This document shows, one piece after another, positions 41,601 through 53,069 of a DNA stretch of 64,000 nt. The DNA is taken from positions 326,001 to 390,000 of the forward strand of contig JAMWET010000729.1 in the NCBI GenBank assembly GCA_024036415.1, given 5' to 3'. The translations under genes and the position numbers were made by a program. The stretch is from Prochilodus magdalenae (lineage: Eukaryota > Chordata > Actinopteri > Characiformes > Prochilodontidae). How positions within the stretch are numbered: position 1 is the first letter of the stretch; every line of letters starts with the position of its first letter. The notes under the pieces were generated by a model, which searched no databases, was not told the DNA's origin, and saw only the letters and a list, made by a program, of their open reading frames with translations.

Positions 41601-44600
41601 TCAGTAACACAGGTTTAAATCACACAGATGCATTTCACGCATGACCCTGTGTGATATTTTATCCTTTCATCATTAAGATAACATTTACAACACGTACACA
41701 CTTCACTAAACATCCAAGTTAAACATTTACTAGTATAAGGAACCAAATGGGGCTGCATGGGTGTAGTGCCTTAAACAGGTAACAAACATCTCCAAACCAA
41801 TGCTCGTTTGCATATCACTGTGGCAATCTATGTATTTGACTAGCAGCGCACCTCCCTGAGGAGGTGAGTCACGTGTATGGGAGCATACGGGCACAGCTGT
41901 ACAGCAGACTGTCTGTGGTAAGAGTTATGTCACAAGCCGTCAAGCTGCCGTACATCGAGGCCAATTATCTCTTATCTTTGTTTTGTTTGAAGATACGGGG
42001 ATGTTGTACAAGGAAGATTTCTGAGCAAGAATGATACTGCTCTGTGCTTTCTCCAGTAAGTTAGGGAAATGCCTGCCCAGCATTGGTACCTATAAAACTG
42101 ACAAAGCATCGCACATAGCTAAACCAGAAGCAGCTGCCATTTTAAGAGCTGGAAAATTTCAGCACTTTTTATAGATAACAGTGCATCATACAATACGCAA
42201 GAACTTTGCAACTCAGACGCACAGTCTGCATGATGCTAATTGGTGGGGTATATGCTTTCATTACTTGTTAGCCACATCAGTCCAAGCTAAAAGTAAGTAA
42301 CATGTGAGATTGTTGGTCATATGCACACACACACACAAAAAAAAGTATAAAACAAATATCATTTAAAAAGTATAAAACAAATATCACTAAAATTCACCCT
42401 TAGTGTGTCTGAAGTTAAATACATTAAACAGACAACAAAATTCCCTTAAAAGTACTATGAATGATATCACTACTCTAAGCAGGGGGCACATACTCTTTTC
42501 TGGGGTGGCCTCCTGTGATGAGGGCTCTGATGCTGAAGCTGTATCTTTACTAGCCTCTGCTGCTGATTCACCACACTTTGGAGGACTCTGGAACACAAAC
42601 ACACTTCAACCTTTAGGGTTCTCAGATTTATTCAAAATGCTCTGAAATTGCTTTGTATCGCTGTTATGATAACATTTACAAGACCAAACCAGCGAGTACT
42701 GCCAGCATTTCTCCTTTGTTTGGCTGCAGTGTATCTACTCACCAGCACTCTCTCTGACATGTTCTGGCCAAAGACAAACTTGGCTCCTTTCTCTGTGTTG
42801 TTGGTAGCATTCAGGGAGCTGAAAAGCCAAACAAACTCAGACTCAGACAATTATGGGGAAAGAGTGTGACTTAAGGTGAGGAAGAAAAAGAAAGTGAACA
42901 CAAAAAAGGAAAATTAAAGATGTAAACTATTAAATAGAGAAATACAAATAAATAAATTAATGGTAGTAACCTTGAAGTGCCCATGTACTGCAAGAAGTAA
43001 TTGGTACTCCCCGACTGCGAGTCCTGTGTTGCGTCTTTTGACTCACTGCCTGTGCTGTTCTCTTCCAACTGTGGAGAGAACGAGAGTTAAATATCATAAA
43101 CATTCATATGCTCCAACTGTAAATATCACCGGATGGGAAAAGATCATTACAACTCTGATCAATGGCCGTCAGGGGGTATCACATGATTCGTTTCAACACA
43201 AACGCCCACTAACCTTTGCCCTCTCTTTAATATTTTGCCCAAACACAAAACCCAAGTCGACCACTGCATCCTTCCTCTGTGTACTCTCCTCTGTCTTTCC
43301 TCCACCATTCTCTCCCCCTTCTTTGTCTTTCTTCTGCATGTGGCCACAACCATGGCGAGGTGGACACAGAAAGGCAGAGTTAATGATGCACAAAATGAGT
43401 GCAGCATTATAGCCAAATAATGTGCGACTATTCTCCAGCTATCAACGAGCAACAACTGAACAACAGGGTGTTGACGCAAGTTCAGTTGGAACTAAGTAGT
43501 GCTTTGTTAATGCTTCCATCTGACACGACTACAGCTAGTTTTTCCCTTAAGCAACAACCTAAACGCATGTTAACTCGCGCACAGCAACACACAGGCCATT
43601 TCATTAGGCACACCTGCTTTCCTGTACACTCCTTGTCCTTTCATCATCATCAGGTCCACTTACCATATAGGTAAACTTTGGAGATCTAAAAGCAAAGACT
43701 GTCCATCTGCTTCTCTACATAGCTTCAATGGCTGGTTTGTCATATTTTGGAGGTGGATCTTTCTCAGCCCTGAAGTGGCAGTGCTGGTGATGTTGTGTTA
43801 GTATGTTACCTTTGTACAAGTGGTAAAAGTCAGAAACAGTAGTTCACCTGTTGCTGCACATTTTGCGTTAGTCATCATACAGTCCATCAGTGACACAGAA
43901 TTGTTTAAAAGGTCCACCAGCACAGCTGATCCAGTTGTACAAGCGCAACACACACCAACTCACCACCACCACCACCACGTCAGTGTCACTGCAGTCATTA
44001 GAATGATCCACCACCCACATAATAAGCCACAAGTTATGCAGAGAACAGATGGATCATGATATACAGAGACAGAAGCACATGCTTGTGTGCATTTAGTTTG
44101 ATCGATCAAAGAAGAGAAAAGCGTATCAAACGGTCCTTCCTTACCGGTGATTTGTCTGAGTTGTCTGTGTTGTTCAGGAAAATCGACCGGCCTTCTGTCG
44201 CTGCGTCTGAAAACTTTCCCACACCATTTGTTCCGCAGCTTGCGTCTAGCAGGGACAGAGTTAGTTGTCAGGCCTGGTTGTACAGAAACTCCTCCACTAC
44301 AGCTGAGATTTTAGGCAGTTCAAATTTAACAGCAGTGAGCTCTGAAAGCAAGCCTTAGCATACATTTGAAAGGGAATTCCTGCATAATAAACTTAAGTCT
44401 GAGTAGTCTGATGTGAAACGCTTTGTTCTGAAGAGTCACAATTATGTGCAGTGGTGGTGACAGTAAACGTATTTAAAACACTGTAATGGTGAGGAAGTAC
44501 ATGCAGGGCAGTATGGCAGTGCAGAAAAACCCACTGATCTGCATATGAGATATAAGAGGGGGTGCTGCTGTCTCTTTGAGAGAAGACCTGCAAGGCTTGC

Positions 44601-46895
44601 TAGAAGAGGCGGAGGAGGAGAAGCCACAATCACAACTCATTTCACTGTTGTGAATAACCTAACCATATTAAAAACTTAAATTTTTTCCCTACTCTGTAAA
44701 TCTACCACAAATCAAGGACTGTACAATAATAATACAACATGCGTCCACCTTCATGATCTCTGCAAAAAGTAGGCTTGTTTTTTCAGGTATGGGACACTAG
44801 TTAAATAATTTTTGTGTTAGTTGGTCATTACACTTGCGGTAACTGTGTGCTCCTACCAACATATTAAAATTCATGTATTACTCCACTGGTGGTTCTTGAG
44901 AGCAAATAAAATTGCTGTTTTTGATGTCTGTGTAGACAATGCGACAGAACCCTGGTTCACCACCACTGTACAGAATTTCTTTTCTACAATAAACCATGAT
45001 CCTGTTTACATGTCCACTGAATTCAGCAGACATTTTGAAAACTCAGTGGTATACTGGCAGCTTAACTATTAGATTCTGACATGTGTAACTATTAAGCAGA
45101 AGTTAAAACAGGACGTTGAAAAAGTTTCCTGCCTATTTTTGAGGGTGTTTTTATGTGCATCCACATCAATCTGCAGCACATACATGTTCCAGAGCAGAAC
45201 AAAGCTTGGTGTACATGGACAACTGTACATCACAATACCAGACACCTAAAGGGGACTACTCAGAGTTAACGGCTCAAGATATGCATTAAAAGCAGCAACC
45301 CTTTTACAAAGTCTTGGGGCCTGATTCCATTGATGAGTTACAGAGGACTACATTTTAGTAATGAGCACTAAGTAAGTTCAGAACCAGGACAGAGTATGAA
45401 CGTCTCTGTGGTATCTACGTGAAATTAAGACCACATAAGGATAGAAGGCGGTGAGAGTGTACTCACTGCTCTTGCTGGAGTCTGTGAGGATCTTAGTGGG
45501 TGGGGCCTGTAGGACTGCAGGTCTCAGGACACTGCGCTGCTGCTCCTTGGGCTTCTGACTTGGGACGCCTGCAAAACAGCCTACTAATGGATTGGATCTG
45601 AAACCGAATGGTCTAAAGCAGGCACATCAAACAGGGTTCCTTCCGGGCCATAGCTCAGTTCTGTTTTCCCTTGTCTTGATTAACGAAGACCTCACTAATT
45701 CGCTGATAAGTTGAATCAGGTGTGTTTAATGAGGCAGAACACTAAAGTCTGCAGGGCTGTGGCCCGTGAGGAATGGAGTCTGATGTGGTCTGATGCAGCA
45801 TAACATGTATTTTAACACAAAATCAGAGCCTACCAACATCAACAGTACTGTCTCATCATGGAAAAATATTTTCCGTTTCAGATACACATGCTGCCATAAC
45901 TTCCAATGCACAAAAGGAGTCTTACCTGCACTGGGAGCCTGCCCATGGATCAGAGTTGGAGGCTTCAACCGAAAACCGACTGGCTTCTCTTCTAGAAAAG
46001 GTTCGATGGCAAAGAGAAGTCAGAAAATAAATAAAGTAATGAATGAAAATCACTGATTTCTTCTGTTTGAAATTTTCCATGTTACTTTCACTTTCACTCT
46101 CCCACACACGATAATACGCTTCTCAACAGTACTCACAACAGTAGCTTACAAAACAGGGTCAACACTAGCCCAAAGGCATCTTAGTCATCACCTTATTAAA
46201 TTAAATCTCAGTTTGGTCTCCTACTCTCTCCATCCATCTTTTCCAATTCAGTGCCCCACAGTCAAGCTGTATTCTGTTTCTGTGGCAACCCCAGAGAGCG
46301 CTGCTTGACCACTTCCTGGTCAATCCCCCAAGGAAAAGTCCCCTTTGGGCACAGAGACCTACTTTAGCACATTCTTGTACTCTCCGAAATGGTAGCTGAG
46401 CACACTTTGGTTCAGCCTGCTTGGCTAGCTCTCTATTCTGCTCAGTATCGAAACAGACAGAAATAGAAAAGCTCCCCTGAGCATCTGAAACACACTCATT
46501 TTATCTCTACCTCCTCCTTTCGTTACTACACACCTCCTGCCTTTTCCACATGTCGCAAAAGACCCGCTCACTGTATAAACGCAGAAAGAAAGAATGCGTC
46601 GAAAATAATGCGACCCCAATAACATGACTTTTCTCTCTCCTTAGTAGACAAGACACTGACAGTAACAGGCCAAAACCATTCAAATTAAGAGTTGTACAGT
46701 TGGTCTGGCCAATATGGATCATCTTAATCTCAACTAATCAATCAATAACTAGGAAAATGCATCATAGCGACTGTGCACAATCTGAAACATCCCATTGTTT
46801 CAGACCTGAATATTTCCAGTTTTACAAAAAGAAAGACAGAAAAAAAAGTACTGTTGAGTACTGCCTGCTGTTTAGCATGCATCAGGAATTTTTTT

Positions 46896-46927
<32 letters not shown>

Positions 46928-49900
46928 CATAACTCAATCAACTGTATGTACGACCCTACCAGGAACTTGGATTTCCCACTACAAGTCCTACACGAGTCTC
47001 GCTTTCTTACCTGGCTCTGAGTCAGAGTTGCCTGTTGGAGACTGGCAGAAACTTGAGGGCATAAACACATTATTCTTGGAAACTGCAGCAGGAGAAACAG
47101 AGGAGAGACAGCATGATTAGACATCATGATGAGCAAACCTTTCTGGCACAGACAACTGGTATCACATTTTAGAGTAACAGCTGATGTCTAATGAAGACTA
47201 CTGCTTAATCATATTATTAACCAAGTGATTCAAGTGACACTATATGATAATTCCGTTTACTGCAACATTCAGTACATGTGTTGTGGTTGCACTATATATT
47301 GTCTCAGCATAGTTATCGCAATGTGTGCATGTACAATAGTCACATCACAGAATGTGCAATGTCAAGTAAAGTGAATTAAGTAAAACATCCCATGCTACAA
47401 AGCCCTGTTTACATTTTTCCATGGCTGATCTATAAGAAAGGTGTCTGACATATAATTGTACTCTGGTTCTTTGATGCATCGAGAAGCAGGAGTCACTGCT
47501 TTCTCCTGGTTTTGTATTTGGTGCTTTAAAACCAACTGCACATCCATCAAAGTTTAAGAAAGCATGTGAGTAAAAAGTAATCTCTCCAACTTTGTTTCAT
47601 TGTCTACACAGATGCTCCTATACTAATCATTTGGGTGCCCTCTTCACCCCAATCATTTCTCTTACCATAATATACATCACAGAAAAAAATGGTGCAAGTT
47701 TTCCCCCACCAATACTGTGCAGCCCTACTCCCAATGCATGTAAGTAGACCAAGTTGCAGTTTTGCAGAAGGTAATTTTTTTTCTGAGAAGTGCAAAGCAG
47801 TTCTGGTTTTACAAGCTCTCACTATGCTGTCAACTACTAATCACGTGTTAAGTGCTTCAACTGAGCACTGTAAACAATCAAAGCAAGCACAGCTACAGCA
47901 AAAAGAGGAAAGGTCCCAGAACTCCACCCTCAAAGGGTGAACACTCACTTCCTCGCATCTCGCCTTGGAAAAGAAGAAGCTTCATACACAAAGTGTATAT
48001 GCAGGGACAAGCTACATGCGTTTATAGTTAAAGGCCCAAAACTGCAACAACGCTCCCAACATGAGAAAACCCATGTTTATTTACAAGCATCCTGATAGAC
48101 TGAAAGTTCATTTAGTAATAATCAGCAGCGACTTCAAGTTAAAATATTTACTAAAGGACACTGTGTTCACACTAGCTGGCGACAAGTCGCTTAGGTCGCT
48201 CTAAGCCTCTTAGGTTTGCCTACCATGTGTGCATTTTAAGGCCACTTGCGTTGTGGAGGTGTACAAGGCCTTGTAAGGCTAACAGGCACTGAATGCACAT
48301 ATATGTATGGAATTTATATGGAAACCTAACTGCTTGCATGACTAGCTTTACTGACCAGTTAGCATGCCGGCTAATCTAGAAAGCTATCGAGTAACAAAAA
48401 TCTCCAGAGACACCAACGATCTCCGCTACTGTCTGTATCCGGTTTCAAATGTATGTGTACAAATACACATCATATAAAATGGGAAAAGTAGAAACAGTGA
48501 TTGAGCTTCTCTTCCATGTTTACCCTCACACTGCTGAGAAATGGAGAGAAATGCCAGTAGCGCAAGTTGCAGCTACAAATCACATACTTATAACTTATAA
48601 ATAACTGATCACTTGTCACCTGTTAATGTAACTACAGGGGTACTGTGAGGCGACGACAAGTAGAAGAAAAAAGTATATTTAGATATTTAGAGAACAACCT
48701 TGCGTTTACACCGGGAGCGACTTTTCGCCTCATCACCCAAATCACTGGTCGCTCATTGCCTCTGGGCATTTCTGAGCTCCAGGAGGTCACTGGCTGCTGT
48801 GCTTTCACTGATGCCATGTTCAAATCAGATACTTTCTTGCTGTAAATCCTGGAGAGACACCGTGTGTGTTTGGTTTTATTTAATCACCGTGTAGTGCATT
48901 ACTGTCTGTGCAGTCACTGTGTGAAGAAAACACAGTCTTACCAGTATTCGCCTGCCATTCCTGCATCTCTAGCAGTAAAAAATATCTAGAAACCAAAAAA
49001 GGAGCTTCACCGTGGAGAGAATCCAACTACAGTTTTGTGTAATTGTACAATTAATCGTTTCACAAACTGCACAAAACTAAATCCAACAAACAGGCCTAAT
49101 TATGCACACTTTGTCATGAGTCATGTCATTATTGGTCTTCAAGTACTGGTGATATTACTATGATAACAATAAAGCATCATGGTGTGATAGTTACTCATTA
49201 ATTTCTTCTCCTTCTGCACAATAACATTTTTTTTTTTATAATTTAGTCCGTACTTGCATCACATTCAGTCAGAAGCACGTTAATACAATAATATACTGTC
49301 TCAATGTCCGACAGCTTTACTGAACATACTGTATAGCCTGAATGATATCACATTCATAAGGGCACATGCCTTGTCTTCACCGTTGCGAACAAGTGACCTG
49401 CTTTGCACTGGATGCTTGTATACCATTACTGTAACTGCACTTTAGGGGTACTACTATTTCTTAAAGTTTCAACTATCCAAACACAGCAGTGAATTTGCAT
49501 TTACATTGAGCTTTTATAAGACACGTTCTTAATGGTATAAAGGTGGAAATAATTAATGGAATTAATAAATTAATTAATAAAGTGCATAAATATTTAATAT
49601 TTATTTGAAGAATATTTTAAACAATATCCCAGGCATCAGGCAGTATATTAGTAACTATTTAATGGCATAATTTCGTAAGGGACCTTTTAAAAGTGCCACC
49701 ATAAAAAAATAAACAAAAATCTGGATCATCTGCATATGTACTACAGCAAGTGAACCCCTACCACAGCAGGATAGGGCAATTCACATGAAGACATAATTGA
49801 AGCTGAAGCTAGATTTGCTATCTTTCACTAAACCCAACAAGATGCATAGAACACATCTATAACTTACAAACTCGAAACAATCATACAATAAGTATTTCTG

Positions 49901-52900
49901 CATTACCTGAATGTGAAGGTGGGAATTGTGTTAAAGACGAGGTTCGCTCCCTCTTCACTGGAGGACAGTATTCTCCATCCTCCCTGTCCGAGTCTGGAGA
50001 AAACACAAACCCACAATAACCCAAGGTCACTCACAGCATTGAAATCACTGCTCAGTCTTTAACTGTCTGTCTAATGTCATATTACATAAAAATAGTTGGT
50101 GAAACACTGATTAGGTCTATAAATAGGCCACAAGCCACAGGCAGCTACGCTGCTCAAATCAGATTTGTTTTTAATATCCTGCCCCAACTGATCATTTCCT
50201 GAGGAGCACAAAGACAACGAAGCTGCTAACACAGAAAACATTCAGAACGATACTGTCCTTACAAGGTTCTTTATGTTATACATATTCAGAAGCCTGACAA
50301 GTGGAACATTATGCAAACCCACCTTCACCATCCTCTGCACTGGATCCATCTGCGGAACGCTGGAAGACAAACCAAAACCCAATGAGATCTTACCAGCATC
50401 TTCACAACATGACTGGAAGATGCAATTATCATTAGAGACAGGTGCTGCGATGAGTACCTGATTAAAATAATTCCAATACATTTCCATTAATTCCAATAAT
50501 ACACTTGTTTTTATTGTTCAATGGGGTCAATTTTTATTGTTCATCAAGACTAATCCTACAATAAGCCTCTGACGGTAAAAAGGAGGGATCAATAAAAGAG
50601 GTGGCTTCTTTCTGTCTGTATTAAGAACAGTAATTGTCTACCATTATCTGACATAACTGGCAAAAACAGATAATACATCAGCCTTCTCAGTCCGTGACAA
50701 CTCAATTTGTTTTACTGGTTGTCACACACACTATATATATATATATATATATGTAGCAAATCATACTAAGAAGGAAAGCCAGAGAGGAGCCAAGACTCTG
50801 AGGTAGGGCTGATTGATTAATCATTTTAAAAGAAAGCCTGACTGTTGTACATATCAAATACTACTGAAACATAAACCAACTGGGAATGTTTTCTTTATTA
50901 CAGAAGATGACAAATAAGCTAAATTTGTATGACATGGTTGCGGCAGATACAGTCCTACAGAATACAAGCCAATCTAAAAGTTTCTCTCCTGAGTAATGCC
51001 ACCCTCTAGCTGAAGCTGGACAGGTTGATGGATACATCAGAGTTATATAGATATATCAGAGTTTAATGACACATTTAGCTCACTTGTGGGTAAAAAGGAG
51101 AAGCAACTATTTCATGCAACAAATTACAACAATCTTACAACATAATAGTAAAAGGATTTGCCTATTTTTAGTCAGAAAGATTTTTTTCCTTGGTTAATAC
51201 AACACCTTTAAAAGGCATCAGGCAAGTTCCCTTTAAAAGTTGGAGTTCCCTTTAACTGTTGGGGTTCTCAAATTAGTATTTTCTTTGGCTTAATAGATTT
51301 TTATTGGCATAAATTAACCAGACAATTCATGAACTGGCATAGTACACTCAATATCAAAGGCTCAAGCTGTTAAATGAAAGTGCTGAAACTGGCAAAAAAG
51401 GCCTGGAGATTAAATGACAGAGAGAATGCATTTAAAAATTCAATACTGGATCAGTAAATCATAATTAGAGGTTTTCCCACAACTCCTTCTGTTCTAAAGG
51501 GAAACCAAGTCTTTTCTAGACACAAACAGGACATAAGCAAAGCTCGAAAAACACAAACCATAGTGTTAAAGCTGGGCCTACCTTCTGTGCCTTGTCTTTT
51601 TGAAACACAAACACTGGAGGAGCTATGGCAGGCTTCTCTGTTAGGTGAAAAAAAGAAAGAAAAAGAAAAACAATTATAATGCGTTTATAAATCTTTATAG
51701 TTAACCTCAATACGTGTCCCTTTACAAATGAGTAGGAGAGCAACGATATGCTCATTCCACAGTCTGATCCAACTCAAAAGACAATACTGGGCCAAATTTC
51801 TGATGACACTAGAGCTGAGAGGACGGATGGAGCGAGGTGCTGATTGGTGCGGAACATTTACAGACGTTGGTGTTTAAACAGTGTTGTTGCTTTAGATGGC
51901 ATAACTAACAGAACGCCCATTCTCCACGATGCACATCACGGTTTTGCATCACTATATCACAATGCACTGTTACACTCCTACATAAAGCAATTCTATTTTC
52001 CTTTTTAGGACTTTCCAAACTTTGGAGAAACGTGAGGCCACAGTCTATGCAAGTATGTGTGCATGCAACGCGTTTCTGTAAGCCTGATCCCGTTCACCAT
52101 AACAAACCTTCCCTGCAAACTAAAGTAACCAGGAGTGCACAGGTTATGAGCAGGGTATTAAAGCGTTTCTAAAATGAAAGTGTTATTTTAAGCACTTGGA
52201 GTGACTAACCTACCCAATAAAACACTGGCACATGTAAAGGGGGTTTAGAATACACATCATGTTGTGTAAATAAACAAAGACATATGAGCTGCCCTGACCC
52301 TGTCTGATATTTTTAGCTGCACTGCTCCTACTAAGCTCAATGTGTGTTGCTCAAAAGCATTAGTTCAGCTGTAGACAGACTAGAACAAATCAGGACTATT
52401 CAAAAGTACAACGTATGACTAAGACACATGCTAAGTGAGCGCAAGCTAAGGCTGAGCATGCGCAATGACCACATCGCAGGTCCTGCAATATCAAGTAAAG
52501 CAAATCACATCAAACATGACACACTACATCCTTTTTGCTGCTCAGTGTTCTCATTTTCAGTGACTGATCTACGAGAGAGGCCTGTCTAATATTGCTTAAT
52601 TTACTCTGATTTAAGGGTCCCTGGATACACAGAGGAGCAGTCACAGCACACACCAGCTTGTGTCTGGTGATTTATATACTACACAGTTGTACCATTCAAG
52701 TTCAAGAAAGGGGGGAAATGATCACTCTTACAAAAAGTTTTAGAGGAAAAGGAAACTTTCCTGCTTTTTAAATATTAATCATCATCGCTAATGTAGGTCT
52801 ACCTCGTACCCATGACTAACTACAAATTACTGGCAAATAGGCTATATACTACTATACACTCTGCACTTTATACTCAACAATGCTCATCTATAAAGCTTAC

Positions 52901-53034
52901 ACTACTGTATAATTCTTTACTTCTATATTTATATACTGTATACTGAGTGATACATTGGTATTTCTCATTTCAATATTAGCTACATGTTCTCTGTATATAT
53001 TTATTTCTGATTTCATTCCTTAGATACAATTATC

Positions 53035-53069
<35 letters not shown>

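Noticed and set aside
43665..43687. 22-nt exon-like segment with good splice signals between ranbp3 exons 8 and 9
   Set aside because: 22 nt would break the phase 0 to 0 junction, and the segment is part of the palindromic MITE at 43595-44060.
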